Shown: positions 15,671 through 25,866, numbered from the stretch's first letter. The stretch: 44,059 nt of DNA from Sphingomonadales bacterium (GCA_016872215.1 VHAX01000017.1:1-44059); one strand, 5' to 3'. The notes: generated from the letters alone by a model not told the origin. A program made the numbers and translations.

Positions 15671-18262
15671 TTATTTGTTGAGGCGCTGCAGGAGCTGTTC
15701 CAGAGAGTATTCGTCGCCCACCAAAACCTCCCGGGGTTTACTGCCTTCGAAGGGCCCAACGATGCCAGCGGCTTCCAATTGGTCGATGATGCGCCCAGCC
15801 CGGTTATACCCCAACTTCATCTTGCGTTGCAGGAGGGAGGTGGAGCCGATTTGATTCTGAACAATAACGCGGGCGGCTTCGTCGAACAGGGGATCACGAT
15901 CCGATGGGTCGAAGTCGAGGGCGCTGCCCCCATTCTCACGGCTGCTGTATTCGGGTAGCAAAAACGCGTCAGGATATCCCCTTTGCCCACCTATATAATT
16001 GCACACCGACTCCACCTCCGAGGTATCCACGAATGCGCACTGCAGGCGGATCACATCGGAGCCCTGCGAGAGGAGCATATCACCGCGGCCAATCAACTGA
16101 TCGGCCCCACCCACATCGAGGATGGTTCGGCTGTCAATCCGCGAGCTCACCTTAAAGGCAATGCGGGCCGGGAAATTGGCCTTTATGGTACCCGTTATGA
16201 TGTTGACCGAGGGCCGTTGGGTGGCGATGATGAGGTGAATGCCCACAGCACGGGCCAGTTGAGCCAGGCGTGTAATGGGCATTTCGATTTCCTTGCCGGC
16301 GGTCATGATCAGATCAGCAAATTCGTCGATCACCACAACTATGTAGGGCAGGAAGCGGTGGCCCTCTCGGGGCAGCAGCCTGCGTTTGCGAAATTTGTCG
16401 TTGTACTCGCTGAGGTTGCGCACCTGCGCGTCTTTCAGCAGATCGTAGCGGCGGTCCATTTCGATACAGAGCGACTGCATAGTGTCGACCACCTGCAGGG
16501 TGTCGGTCACGATGGCCTCATCGTTGTCGGGCAGGCGGGCGAGGAAGTGCCGTTCGATGTGCCGAAACAACGATAGTTCCACCTTTTTTGGGTCGACCAG
16601 CACCAGTTTCAGTTCGCTCGGGTGTTTTTTGTAAAGCAGCGAAAGCAGCATGGCATTCAAACCCACTGACTTACCCTGTCCGGTAGCACCGGCCATGAGC
16701 ATGTGCGGCATTTTCACCAGGTCGACAATAAAAATCTCATTGGAGATGGTCTTACCCAGTGCCATGGGCAATTCCATATCTGTTTTGATGAACTTTTCGG
16801 AGGCCAGCAGCGACCGCATGCCTACCATTTCCTTGTTTTGGTTTGGAACCTCAATTCCGATAGTACCCTTGCCGGGCATGGGTGCGATGATGCGGATGCC
16901 CAGGGCAGCGAGGGAAAGGGCTATGTCGTCCTCCAGATTTTTGATGCGGCTGATGCGCACACCCGCGGCCGGAACAATTTCATATAGGGTGACGGTCGGT
17001 CCTACGGTGGCCCGGATCTTGTCGATTCCTATGTTGTAGTGCCGCAGGGTTTCTGTGATTTGATTTTTGTTGCGCTCCAGTTCGTCGGGGTGAATCTGTA
17101 TTTTCTGGTTTCCGTATTCCTCGAGCAGGTCGATGGGGGGGTATTTATAGCCCGATAAGTCGAGTTTGGGGTCGTAGAGTTGCTCACTGCTGAGTGCGAC
17201 CCCGCCTTCTTTTACGTGGCCGAGACCCTCATCGGCAGATTCGCGGATCTCCAATTCGGGGACGGCCGTGGTACTGCCCGAACTTGGCGAATGGGTGTTG
17301 CTGAGGGCGCCGGCATTCCCCATATCCGCATCATCCGCAGCAGTTCCCCGCCTGAATGGGGGTGCTGCCCTACTTGCTTGCCTGTTGTCTTCCGGATCGC
17401 CCCAATCCTTGTCACCCCCAAAAAGATCCGCCTCCGGATCATCATCCCGGGTGCCCGTGTTCGTCCCGCCTGCGCCCGCCCCACCCCATGCGCCTGCGGT
17501 TTCGCCCCCTGCTACTTGTACTCCGCCTTGCCAGCCACTGCCGTGGGTAGGATCAAGTTCGTTGGATTCATCCGGAAGGGCCGAGGTGTTGAGCGGCTTC
17601 GAAAACAGCCAGGGCATACGCGCCTGCAGGCCTGCCAGCGAGAACACCCATCCCAGTCGAATCGAAAAATACGTGATCCAGTACAACCCCAAAAAGAATG
17701 CGGTGCCCAGGATGCCGCCAAATCCAATCAGCCAGTTGCTCATGCCGTTTCCTGCGTTCCCACCCCAGGCGAAGCCATCACCCGCCAGGTCATTGCCCAG
17801 AAAGGAGAGTGTGCACGACAAGCTGATCATTAGCAGTAGGCTGTGGTAGATTCGTGCTGTTAATCCCAGTTTTGAGTCGATGAACAGCAATTTTATGCCT
17901 ATGAGAAGCAGTATCCAAGGGAAGTAGAGGGCGGCGGGACCAAAGCCGCGGTTAACGAGCAGGTGTGAGAAGAGAGCGCCTGAGCGACCCAGCCAGTGAT
18001 CGGCTTCCGGGCCGTACACCAGATAATTCCACGGATTACCTCCCGACACATGGGAGAAATCGCCCTTCCATGTAAAAAAATAGGCCAAGATTCCAAAGAA
18101 GCCAAATACGCCGAGGCCCGAAAAGATGATTCCGGGCACCTGCCGCACCCATTGTTCACTAAAATTATATTCGAAGCGGCGCGGCGTACCTGTTCGGCCC
18201 GATTTCATGTTACCGGTAGGGGGCGTTCGCCTGCGGCTGTTGCGGGGGTTTGGTGCTTCCAT
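15671..18262 (-). CDS. ftsK: DNA translocase FtsK/SpoIIIE
   Basis: An 863-residue septal DNA pump that clears and aligns chromosome termini at division. The N-terminus has four transmembrane helices (~30-205). It is followed by a Gly/Asp/Ser-rich disordered linker (~235-365). The alpha-beta motor begins at ~375 (YPPIDLLEEYG) with Walker A GATGQGKSVG (~527-536) and Walker B VVVIDEFADL (~640). The C-terminal gamma winged helix (~800-863, STSLLQRKMKLGYNRAGRI) would recognise polar KOPS-like sequences. An exact -7 box sits eight nt upstream of the ATG. Confidence 0.97.
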   Translation of the reverse strand: MEAPNPRNSRRRTPPTGNMKSGRTGTPRRFEYNFSEQWVRQVPGIIFSGLGVFGFFGILAYFFTWKGDFSHVSGGNPWNYLVYGPEADHWLGRSGALFSHLLVNRGFGPAALYFPWILLLIGIKLLFIDSKLGLTARIYHSLLLMISLSCTLSFLGNDLAGDGFAWGGNAGNGMSNWLIGFGGILGTAFFLGLYWITYFSIRLGWVFSLAGLQARMPWLFSKPLNTSALPDESNELDPTHGSGWQGGVQVAGGETAGAWGGAGAGGTNTGTRDDDPEADLFGGDKDWGDPEDNRQASRAAPPFRRGTAADDADMGNAGALSNTHSPSSGSTTAVPELEIRESADEGLGHVKEGGVALSSEQLYDPKLDLSGYKYPPIDLLEEYGNQKIQIHPDELERNKNQITETLRHYNIGIDKIRATVGPTVTLYEIVPAAGVRISRIKNLEDDIALSLAALGIRIIAPMPGKGTIGIEVPNQNKEMVGMRSLLASEKFIKTDMELPMALGKTISNEIFIVDLVKMPHMLMAGATGQGKSVGLNAMLLSLLYKKHPSELKLVLVDPKKVELSLFRHIERHFLARLPDNDEAIVTDTLQVVDTMQSLCIEMDRRYDLLKDAQVRNLSEYNDKFRKRRLLPREGHRFLPYIVVVIDEFADLIMTAGKEIEMPITRLAQLARAVGIHLIIATQRPSVNIITGTIKANFPARIAFKVSSRIDSRTILDVGGADQLIGRGDMLLSQGSDVIRLQCAFVDTSEVESVCNYIGGQRGYPDAFLLPEYSSRENGGSALDFDPSDRDPLFDEAARVIVQNQIGSTSLLQRKMKLGYNRAGRIIDQLEAAGIVGPFEGSKPREVLVGDEYSLEQLLQRLNK

Positions 18263-18270
18263 AGGTTACC

Positions 18271-18278
18271 CAAAAATA
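18271..18278 (-). promoter_or_regulatory. -7 box of ftsK
   Basis: TATTTTTG on the minus strand fits TAnnTTTG and ends eight nt before the ftsK ATG, implying a very short leader. No -33 motif was recognised. Confidence 0.5.
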
Positions 18279-18322
18279 GGGAATCTGTGTGCGATTTGGA
18301 GTAGTGTACCGCGCGGCCCTAG

Positions 18323-19369
18323 TCACTCCTGATAGAGTGTATACAATAGGGTATGACCCACGGTGTGGAGTGTGGTTTTATCGATTAGAGAAAGTTCATC
18401 GCGGTGGGTGTGCCAATAGCGGCCGAAGCCGGTTTCGCTCCCCGGGTCCATTTCGATGATGTCGATTGTAGGGATGCCTGAGATTTTGTTGATGTAGTAG
18501 TGGTCGTCGGTTATCGCATTGCCGTCCTGGGTCACAAACCAGCTACCGTAGCCCAGACGCTGGGCATGTCCCCACACCCGGTCAACCACCTGTGGGGCGT
18601 AGGTGCGCGATGTGCCTTCCCGGAAGAATCGGGCACCCTTGCCTCCCACCATGTCGAGCAGGATTCCGTATTCGGCATCATAGCCTGGAACGTGAGGGGA
18701 GCGTGACCAGTACTGCGAGCCGAGGCAATAGCTGTTTTCGGCCGATGACTCTCCATAGTCCTCCAGATCGAAGAGCACGATGTCGACCCCGCAGGGGGGA
18801 GGGTTTTGGGATAGGTTTCGGGCCACTTCGAGCAGTACAGCCACCCCGGAGGCTCCGTCGTTGGCTGCCAAAATGGCCTCGCCCTTGCGTTCGACGTCCA
18901 TTTCCGCGCGTGGACGGCTATCCCAGTGCGCGCATAGGAGGATGCGCTTTCTGGCGTCTGGATTGAAGCGGGCGATGAGGTTTTGCAGGGTAAACCGCTT
19001 ACCATCGTGGGTGGTGATGGGCGGTTGTTGGCGGCTCACATGGGGTGTGAAGCGCCTCAGTTCGGCCTCCAGATAGGAGGCACAGCGGTTGTGGGCTAAG
19101 GTTCCCGGCGCACGAGGGCCCATGTCGACCTGCATCTGAATCCACAGGTAGGCGCTATCGGCCGAGAAGGGTGGCGGTTGTACCACTGGTTTACTTTTCT
19201 CGGCGGGTGGCGTTGGCTCGTGGGAATCTGTAGGCTTGGGCGATGAGCAGCGTACCAATATCAGGGTGCACAAAAATAGGGTCAGTGATGCATTGATAGG
19301 CGTGGCGCATATCTTCCGCTGTAACCGGCTCAGCGCACTGGACTTCCGGGCAGTTAGATCAGGCTCCAT
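18323..19369 (-). CDS. M28-family zinc enzyme, glutaminyl-peptide cyclotransferase-like
   Basis: A 348-residue probable lipoprotein: an N-terminal hydrophobic stretch (SLTLFLCTLILVRCSS) offers a lipobox-like Cys at ~42, although Arg before the Cys is unusual. The M28 fold supplies the metal ligands in order: His in LLCAHWDSRP (~147), Asp in LAANDGASG (~170), Glu in LFDLEDYGES (~207), Asp in LLDMVGG and His in YWHTHRDE (~325). The GRxFTLQNLIA pattern and overall length resemble bacterial type glutaminyl cyclases, which convert N-terminal Gln to pyroglutamate on exported proteins; an aminopeptidase role is the alternative. It overlaps the cysS stop by 16 nt, so it is translated from the same message. 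Confidence 0.85.
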   Translation of the reverse strand: MEPDLTARKSSALSRLQRKICATPINASLTLFLCTLILVRCSSPKPTDSHEPTPPAEKSKPVVQPPPFSADSAYLWIQMQVDMGPRAPGTLAHNRCASYLEAELRRFTPHVSRQQPPITTHDGKRFTLQNLIARFNPDARKRILLCAHWDSRPRAEMDVERKGEAILAANDGASGVAVLLEVARNLSQNPPPCGVDIVLFDLEDYGESSAENSYCLGSQYWSRSPHVPGYDAEYGILLDMVGGKGARFFREGTSRTYAPQVVDRVWGHAQRLGYGSWFVTQDGNAITDDHYYINKISGIPTIDIIEMDPGSETGFGRYWHTHRDELSLIDKTTLHTVGHTLLYTLYQE

Positions 19370-20835
19370 TCGCTTTTGTCTTTGCCGTCCTTGATTTGGA
19401 TGCCAAGCGATTCAAGCCGCATGCGGATCTCATCGCTACTGGCGAAATCACGTCGTTCCTTGGCCTGCTGTCTGATTTCCAGCAACAGTTCCATCACCCC
19501 TTCTAGGTGGATATCGGTTTTTCGTTCAGGTGTGTTGAGGCCGAGTACATTGTTCACCAGCATCTGCACTTCCTGTTGCAGGCGCGACAGCGAGGGGGCC
19601 GACAAGTTGGCCTTGCCTTCATGCATGCGGTGGATTTGGGGGAGGAATTCATAGAGCCGTGCAATCAACATGGGGGTGTTGAGGTCATCGTTGAGAGCCT
19701 CATAGAGCATTGAAATCAAAGGATCGACCTCGAAATCGTCCGTTGCAGCGTCTGATTTCAACTGCATAAGTACACCCACCCCATCCATGAAGCGTTTATA
19801 GCCCTTTTCTGCGGCCTGCAGGGCTTCGGAGCTGAAGTCGAGGGTCGACCTGTAGTGGGCCTGAAGCACGAAAAACCGGATCACCATGGGGTCGAAGGGC
19901 TGACTGAGGCGGGGGTGATTGCCGGTGAACAACTCGTTGAGGGTGATGAAGTTGCCGAGCGATTTGCCCATCTTCTGTCCGTCTATGGTCACCATATTAT
20001 TGTGCATCCACAAACGCGCCGGCACTTGTCCGCAGCACGCCTGTGACTGCGCAATTTCGCTTTCGTGGTGGGGAAACAGCAAGTCCATGCCACCGCCGTG
20101 AATGTCGAATGGCTCGCCCAGGTATTTGCGGCTCATGGCGGAGCATTCAATGTGCCATCCGGGGAATCCTTCGCTCCAGGGCGACGACCAGCGCATGATG
20201 TGGGTGGGTTGGGCTTTTTTCCACAGTGCAAAGTCGGCTGGATTCCGCTTTTCGGATTGTCCCTCCAGCGCGCGACGTTCGTTGCCCGCCCCAGCCTGTA
20301 GTTCGTCCGACACGCGCCCTGAGAGTTGGCCGTAGGGATAGCGTGTGGCGTAGGTCGCCACATCGAAGTAGACCGAGCCCGCCGATTCGTAGGCATAGCC
20401 ACATTCGATGAGTTCTTCAATCATCTGCAATTGCTCCGGGATGTGACCGCTGGCCCGTGGTTCGATGTTGGGCGGCAGTATGTTCAGCGCCCGCATGGAG
20501 GCATGGAAGGAGCGAGTGTAGAGTTCGGCGATTTCCATCGGCTCGAGTTGTTCGAGTCGGGCTTTGCTGGCGATTTTGTCTTCCCCCTCATCCGCATCGT
20601 GTTCGAGATGCCCCACATCGGTGATGTTCCGAACGTAGCGAACCCGGTAACCCTGGTGGCTGAGGTAGCGCACGAGTACGTCGAAGGTCAGATAGGGACG
20701 GGCATGACCGAGATGAGCCTCGCCATACACCGTGGGTCCGCACACATAAAGGCCAACCAGGGGTGGATTCTGGGGCGCAAACCGCTCTTTGTTGCGGCTG
20801 AGGGTGTTGTGGAGGTGCAGTGGTTGGGGGTTCAT
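19354..20835 (-). CDS. cysS: Cysteinyl-tRNA synthetase
   Basis: A class Ia synthetase of 493 residues that charges tRNA-Cys. Features in order: [19 protein letters not shown] (~30-47) with a zinc-ligand Cys and the HIGH-like [14 protein letters not shown] (~230), [11 protein letters not shown] (second zinc ligands) and the KMSKS loop [12 protein letters not shown] (~285). The C-terminal helical DALR-type and anticodon-binding domains end in [10 protein letters not shown] -7 box lies 78 nt upstream at 20914-20921. Confidence 0.97.
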   Translation of the reverse strand: MNPQPLHLHNTLSRNKERFAPQNPPLVGLYVCGPTVYGEAHLGHARPYLTFDVLVRYLSHQGYRVRYVRNITDVGHLEHDADEGEDKIASKARLEQLEPMEIAELYTRSFHASMRALNILPPNIEPRASGHIPEQLQMIEELIECGYAYESAGSVYFDVATYATRYPYGQLSGRVSDELQAGAGNERRALEGQSEKRNPADFALWKKAQPTHIMRWSSPWSEGFPGWHIECSAMSRKYLGEPFDIHGGGMDLLFPHHESEIAQSQACCGQVPARLWMHNNMVTIDGQKMGKSLGNFITLNELFTGNHPRLSQPFDPMVIRFFVLQAHYRSTLDFSSEALQAAEKGYKRFMDGVGVLMQLKSDAATDDFEVDPLISMLYEALNDDLNTPMLIARLYEFLPQIHRMHEGKANLSAPSLSRLQQEVQMLVNNVLGLNTPERKTDIHLEGVMELLLEIRQQAKERRDFASSDEIRMRLESLGIQIKDGKDKSEWSLI

Positions 20836-20913
20836 AGGTTTGCGTTCGGGTGTGCGGGTGCCGGGGTATTAAAATCAGGTGTTTCTTTATTATTCAATTC
20901 ACCACATTAACTA

Positions 20914-20921
20914 CAAAAATA
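20914..20921 (-). promoter_or_regulatory. -7 box of the cysS-M28 operon
   Basis: TATTTTTG on the minus strand matches TAnnTTTG. It lies in the gap between the EEP gene stop and cysS, giving a predicted leader of about 75 nt. Confidence 0.45.
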
Positions 20922-20938
20922 ACAGGTTTTGAGGCGGA

Positions 20939-22123
20939 TCAGCGCATGCGCACGCTGCACACAACGGGAAAGTGGTCGCTGTAGCGATGGCGGATGACCC
21001 GGTGGCGGGTGACTTCGAGTAGCGGGTCGGCAAACATATGGTCGATGCGAAACGAGGGGAAACCCCCCGCGAAGGTGTTGCCCAACAGCTGTCCCCCCTC
21101 CATGTACGTATCCTGCAGGTGCACACGTGCCTGCCAGTAGGCGTAAGATGCCGGCAGGTCGTTGAGGTCACCGCACAACACAACCGGATGGGGACTCTCA
21201 CGCACAAGCCGACCAAGGTGTTCGGCCTGCCGTGACCGCAGTCGTGCAGCATGACGGATTTTCCCGAGGATAGTCCGCACGTTGCTGGTTTGCCCCGCCC
21301 TGGGATCCTGACTAAACGCCTCGATTTCGGCGAGTTCCGATTTTTCGATAAGATTGCTCTGCAGGTGAAAGTTGATGACCCTTAGGGTGTCGCGGCCGAT
21401 TTCCAGGTCAGCGAACTGACAACTTGTGATGCTGATGGATCCGGGGAAGGGTACGAACCGCCGCAATACGATGGGGTGTCGACTAAAAACAGCCATTCCA
21501 CTCCGACCTTCCGGTCCAACGCCCCCAATGCGCTGGAAATAGCCCTGCTGCATTCCGCATTCCCGAAACAGGCGGTCGGTCACCCCCCCCCTGCCCCGGT
21601 CGCTGCTGTGGTATTCCTGCAAACACAAGACATCGGGCCGCTCCTTCGCAATCAACCGGATGACCCCATCCATACACGCGGCTTCTTCTATCCCGAATCG
21701 AACCCCTTCGCGAAAGTGTCCTACGTTGTAACTCATTATGCTTAATTCATTGCGTTCCTGATCCCATCCCGGCTCCTGCCACTGAGTGCGGTGCAGGGGC
21801 CATCCCCCCAGCACAACTGCCAGTGAGATTAGGGCATACACCTTGTGGCGCCCCAGAGCCCACCAGAGGGTAAAAGCCAGATGGGCCAACAACAGGGGCA
21901 ACATCAGGTAGGGATAAAAAATGAGGGGCCAGGCGCGGTCGGGCGGGATCCAGGCCACAGCCAAAAGGGGAAGGGTGGCGACCACCACCCCGAGGTTAAT
22001 CAAAAGAAGGAAGCGCCTCAGGAAGGTGAGCAACAAATTCCAGGCGGTGCGGGCCCGTTGCAGGCCCTTGTTAGATGCGTTATTGTCGACTGGCACGAAA
22101 CAGGATTTCTTTTTCGCTGGCAT
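20939..22123 (-). CDS. Membrane-anchored endonuclease/exonuclease/phosphatase (EEP) family protein
   Basis: A 394-residue protein with three N-terminal transmembrane segments (~38-58, 68-90, 95-112) followed by an EEP domain. Catalytic landmarks: SYNVGHFREG (~131), Glu in VLCLQEYHSS (~170), GDLNDLPASYAY (the D-N pair) and SDHFPVVCS at the end (~383). EEP enzymes hydrolyse phosphodiesters of nucleic acids or phospholipids; the membrane anchor suggests an extracytoplasmic site, but the substrate is unknown. The ATG overlaps the preceding rhomboid gene by 44 nt. The position after two rhomboids and mutL is an arrangement recurrent in Bacteroidetes. Confidence 0.9.
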   Translation of the reverse strand: MPAKKKSCFVPVDNNASNKGLQRARTAWNLLLTFLRRFLLLINLGVVVATLPLLAVAWIPPDRAWPLIFYPYLMLPLLLAHLAFTLWWALGRHKVYALISLAVVLGGWPLHRTQWQEPGWDQERNELSIMSYNVGHFREGVRFGIEEAACMDGVIRLIAKERPDVLCLQEYHSSDRGRGGVTDRLFRECGMQQGYFQRIGGVGPEGRSGMAVFSRHPIVLRRFVPFPGSISITSCQFADLEIGRDTLRVINFHLQSNLIEKSELAEIEAFSQDPRAGQTSNVRTILGKIRHAARLRSRQAEHLGRLVRESPHPVVLCGDLNDLPASYAYWQARVHLQDTYMEGGQLLGNTFAGGFPSFRIDHMFADPLLEVTRHRVIRHRYSDHFPVVCSVRMR

Positions 22124-23045
22124 TCAGGCTATCATAGCCCCTTTTGGAGATTTTGTCGAGCACAGCGTCGATTTCCTGCTGCGACACCCTCGGGGTCAAG
22201 TCAGAGGAACCCCTCGCGGTGCCACGATTAACGGCTGTTGTGGCAACGGGCGATGGCGATTTGACAACCCGCAGGGGTCCGCGGCTCGCGTGGCCTATTG
22301 AACGCCCTTTAGAATCGTCCTTCTTTCGGGCCATAAAGCGTGGCCAGGCATCGAAAAACTGCTCAATCCAAAGGCCCAGATTTTGGCCTTGCTGCAGTCT
22401 TTTGATGTAGACATATCCAAACACCGCCCCCCCGAGGTGGGCGAAATGTCCACCCGCATTGGATCCGGAAAGGCTCAGGAGATCCATCACAACCATGGCC
22501 AGTGCCAGGTAGCGCAGGCGCACATTGCCCAAAAGAAAGAGGCGGATGGGGTAGTCGGGACTCAACGTAGCGGCGCCCACCACCACGGCGAGCACTGATG
22601 CCGAGGCCCCCACGGCGTAGTGGTCGCGAAGGCCTTGGAACAAGGGCAACAGATTGAATGCCAGGATAAAAACCACCGCGCCCGCCAATCCGCCCGCTAT
22701 ATAGATGGCCAAAATGCGACGAGCCCCGAGCAGCGACTGCAGGATGTTGCCGATGCCGTAGAGCCACATCATATTGAACAGCAGGTGGAAAAAGTCCGAA
22801 TGGATGAACATATAGGTGATGGGCGACCATGGGCGCTGGATCAGCAATTGGAGCGAAGCGGGCACGCCAAGGGCGCGGGAAAGACTGTCATACCAGCCCG
22901 TGTGTAGTTTGAACAGAGTCAACACAACCACTGCAATTTTCATCACCAAAAACACCCCTACGTTGATTAGAATCAACTGATTCAGGCGGTTTTCGCTGTG
23001 CCTGAAGGTGTCTTTGAGTTCGTCGAGCAAGGATGACTGCGGCAT
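22080..23045 (-). CDS. Rhomboid-family intramembrane serine protease (second copy)
   Basis: A 321-residue membrane protease with six predicted helices. The catalytic dyad is intact: Ser148 in GASAS and His203 in GGHFAHLGG. The conserved HSDFFHLLFNMMWLYGIG (~82-99) and the loop-1 region are present. A hydrophilic C-terminal tail (~225-321, cytoplasmic or periplasmic) ends in a helical segment (VSQQEIDAVLDKISKRG). That short motif recurs in many Bacteroidetes rhomboids and may be a partner-binding site. It starts four nt after the first rhomboid ends. Natural substrates are unknown. Confidence 0.94.
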   Translation of the reverse strand: MPQSSLLDELKDTFRHSENRLNQLILINVGVFLVMKIAVVVLTLFKLHTGWYDSLSRALGVPASLQLLIQRPWSPITYMFIHSDFFHLLFNMMWLYGIGNILQSLLGARRILAIYIAGGLAGAVVFILAFNLLPLFQGLRDHYAVGASASVLAVVVGAATLSPDYPIRLFLLGNVRLRYLALAMVVMDLLSLSGSNAGGHFAHLGGAVFGYVYIKRLQQGQNLGLWIEQFFDAWPRFMARKKDDSKGRSIGHASRGPLRVVKSPSPVATTAVNRGTARGSSDLTPRVSQQEIDAVLDKISKRGYDSLNASEKEILFRASRQ

Positions 23046-23049
23046 AAAA

Positions 23050-23787
23050 TCAATAGAACTGCGAGCGGTTGCGGCGATAAACCCAATGCACCATCACCAA
23101 GCCCATCAGCATGCCACCTAAATGGGCAAAGTGGGCCACCCGATCGTTCGCGTCGAACTGCAGAGCAGCGTATAGCTCAAACAGGAAATAAATCAGAACA
23201 AGGTATTTGGCTTTAACGGGAATAAACAGAAAAAGGTATAGGCTGCTATTGGGGAACAGATAGGCAAATGCCATCCAGACCCCTGCCACTGCCCCACTCG
23301 CGCCGATGATGTTGTGCACGCTCCGAACGGCCTCCATTTGTTGGAGCACGTCGAGTGCCCAACGACTATTGCCTTCCGCTTCGGCGGTGCTCAATTGAAT
23401 CTGAAGGCTTTGCAGGGTCGGGGCAATATTCACCACATACACCATGAGGTAATGGAGAAATGCGGCACCCAAGCCCGTAATCAGATAGAATTGTAAGAAC
23501 CTTCTCTCACCCCAGACCTGTTCGAGCACACTGCCAAACATCCAAAAAGAGAACATATTGAATAGAAGATGCCCAAAACCGCCGTGCATAAAGAGGTGGG
23601 TGATGGGTTGCCACCACCTAAAGGTGTCGCAAGCGGGGTAGCGGAGACCCAGCCATTGGGTGAGGTCGATGCCATATCGGGTGTCAATGGCCAATGTAGC
23701 CAGGAAAAACAGTCCATTGATGATGATGATATTTTTGGTGATCGTGGGCAGTATATCGAAACGGCGTGGCTGGAATTGTTGACTCAT
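23050..23787 (-). CDS. Rhomboid-family intramembrane serine protease (first copy)
   Basis: A 245-residue rhomboid with catalytic Ser164 in IGASGAVAGVW and His222 in VAHFAHLGG, plus HGGFGHLLFNMFSFWMFG (~68-85). An insertion of about 30 residues (~125-155, QLSTAEAEGNSRWALDVL) lies between helices 3 and 4 and is hydrophilic. It begins 21 nt after mutL and is followed closely by the second rhomboid, so the two are probably translated together and may divide substrates or act in series. Confidence 0.94.
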   Translation of the reverse strand: MSQQFQPRRFDILPTITKNIIIINGLFFLATLAIDTRYGIDLTQWLGLRYPACDTFRWWQPITHLFMHGGFGHLLFNMFSFWMFGSVLEQVWGERRFLQFYLITGLGAAFLHYLMVYVVNIAPTLQSLQIQLSTAEAEGNSRWALDVLQQMEAVRSVHNIIGASGAVAGVWMAFAYLFPNSSLYLFLFIPVKAKYLVLIYFLFELYAALQFDANDRVAHFAHLGGMLMGLVMVHWVYRRNRSQFY

Positions 23788-23808
23788 ATATGTAGCGTTA
23801 CAAACGTT

Positions 23809-25866
23809 TTATGCGGGACCGCCCAGGCGCTGCATGATTTCCGGGATGGTGATGGTGAGGATTACTGGTCGCCCTTCGGGGTTATAATAAGGGTTTTCAC
23901 AGGCAAAGAGTTCATCCACGAGCTGGCGCATCTGGATGGGTGAGAGGGTTTTTCCAGCCCGAATATGGCTCCTTCGGGCCATGATGCGGGCCAATTGTTC
24001 GCGAATCGATGCCAGAGCATCGCCAGTGGTGGGGTATTCGTCGCGTAGCATTTCGTGAAACAGTTGTTCGGGCTCGGGCAGGTTTATGTCTGCAGGTAGA
24101 CCCGTGAGGCGGATTTCCAGGGGCGCATAGCCCGCTGTCCAATCGAAGCCTGCCGCGCGTAGAATCTGTTCGAGTCGACCAAGGGCCAGCTCTTCGTCGC
24201 CCCGCAGTTGGAGGGTGGTGGGGAACATGCATTGTTGACTAGCACCGGAGCCTGTAGTGAGCCGTGCCCGAAAGCGGTCGAACAGGATGCGGTAGTGGGC
24301 GGCCTCCTGGTCAACCACCAGCAGGCCACTCCGCAGGGTGCCAACCACATATCGCTGGTGCAGTTGGAAGAGTCCCGCCTCTCCCATACCCTGGTTGTTC
24401 CATTCGGACGGACTATCCGTTGAAGGGCGCTCTCCCGATGTCGTACTATAGCCCGACTCGGCTGCCGGATTTCCCAAAACCTGGCCTTTGGGGTGTCCGG
24501 ACACCCCGGCAGGTGACGGAAGGGGTGATTCCATGGGGTACTGTGCCGGTTCTCCGTGCTCTTCTGCTGTGGGGAGAAAGTTAGGCGCCCCCGGGGTATG
24601 GGGTGGGAGTTTTACCTCCATCAACCTGCGCCATGAATCATCGCCCTGACGGGGAGCACGGTTCCCGGCGTCGAATGGATTATAGGATGGATTAAAGGGC
24701 GACCGCATATTGCCGTTGTTGGGTGCGGCCGAGGCGTCCCCGGATGGGCCGAAATTCTGTCCGGAACCTGGCCCCGATTCTGAACCTGTGCCTGATGGGT
24801 CGAGGGTGCAGTACTTTTGGGAACCCGAAGCCCATTCTAGTCCCGGCTCCATACTGAAGTCGAGCGCAGGAGCCACCTGATACTGACTAAGGGCGCGTCG
24901 AACGGCCGACATCAATATAGCGTAGTGCGTTTTTTCGTCATCGAATTTCACCTCTGTTTTGGCGGGATGCACGTTTACATCTACCCGCTTCGGGTCGACC
25001 GTCAGGAAGATCAGGTAGGCTGGTTGGCTTCCCTCGGGCAGCAGTTCGTGGTAGCCGGTGGCTACCGCATGGTGGAGGTATGGATTCCGAATGTATCGGC
25101 CATTCAGAAAAAAGAACTGATGACCCCTCGATTTACGCGCAATGTTAGGTTTACCGATGAAGCCGGAAATGTCGAGGATGGGGGTTGATTCCTGAAGCGG
25201 TACCATGCCGCTGGCTATGGATTCTCCGAAAAAGGTGGTGATGCGTTGTTTGAGGTTGCCCGGCCGGGTCTGATAGAGGTCGGTGCTCTGGTGCGACAAG
25301 CGAAACCGGAGGTCGGGGCGAGCCAAGGCCATTTGCTGGAAGGTGTCGATCAGGTTCCGCAGTTCGGTTTCGTCGCTCTTGAGGAAGTTTCGTCGCGCGG
25401 GTACGTTGAAGAATAGATTTTTGACCTGAATGCTGGTACCCACCGATGAGGGAGCCGATTCCTGTTGTCGCATTTGTCCACCTTCAATCCGGATGATGGT
25501 GCCAAGCTCGTCGACCTCCCGTCTGGTGCGCATCTCCACCTGGGCTACGGCCGCGGTAGCGGCCAGCGCCTCTCCGCGAAAACCATAGCTCCGCAGCGAG
25601 AACAGGTCATCAAGTGATCGTATTTTCGAGGTAGTGTGCCGCTCAAAACTGAGTTTTGCGTCCTCCGGGCCCATGCCATTGCCGTTGTCGATTACCTGAA
25701 TGAGTGTTTTGCCCGCATCGCGCAGGTGCACCTGGATCTCGGTAGCGCCGGCGTCGATTGCGTTTTCGATGAGCTCCTTGAGCACCGAGGCGGGTCGCTG
25801 CACCACCTCCCCCGCGGCAATCTGGTTGGCCAGGGCTTCGGGCAATCGTTCGATCGTGCAGCTCAT
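23809..25866 (-). CDS. mutL: DNA mismatch repair protein MutL
   Basis: A 685-residue GHKL ATPase that links MutS mismatch recognition to downstream excision. N-terminal motifs: LANQIAAGEVVQRPASVLKEL (~9-29), ENAIDAG, DNGNGM, RHTTSKI and GFRGEAL. A Gly/Ser/Pro-rich linker (~345-480) precedes the dimerisation domain. The usual endonuclease motif DQHAxxE is replaced by DQEAAHYR (~513), so metal-dependent nicking is doubtful, although the distal ACENPYYNPEGRPV block is kept. The ATG at 25866 is fixed by an ATGA overlap with the upstream gene and by homology; an upstream in-frame start inside that gene is ignored. Confidence 0.96.
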   Translation of the reverse strand: MSCTIERLPEALANQIAAGEVVQRPASVLKELIENAIDAGATEIQVHLRDAGKTLIQVIDNGNGMGPEDAKLSFERHTTSKIRSLDDLFSLRSYGFRGEALAATAAVAQVEMRTRREVDELGTIIRIEGGQMRQQESAPSSVGTSIQVKNLFFNVPARRNFLKSDETELRNLIDTFQQMALARPDLRFRLSHQSTDLYQTRPGNLKQRITTFFGESIASGMVPLQESTPILDISGFIGKPNIARKSRGHQFFFLNGRYIRNPYLHHAVATGYHELLPEGSQPAYLIFLTVDPKRVDVNVHPAKTEVKFDDEKTHYAILMSAVRRALSQYQVAPALDFSMEPGLEWASGSQKYCTLDPSGTGSESGPGSGQNFGPSGDASAAPNNGNMRSPFNPSYNPFDAGNRAPRQGDDSWRRLMEVKLPPHTPGAPNFLPTAEEHGEPAQYPMESPLPSPAGVSGHPKGQVLGNPAAESGYSTTSGERPSTDSPSEWNNQGMGEAGLFQLHQRYVVGTLRSGLLVVDQEAAHYRILFDRFRARLTTGSGASQQCMFPTTLQLRGDEELALGRLEQILRAAGFDWTAGYAPLEIRLTGLPADINLPEPEQLFHEMLRDEYPTTGDALASIREQLARIMARRSHIRAGKTLSPIQMRQLVDELFACENPYYNPEGRPVILTITIPEIMQRLGGPA

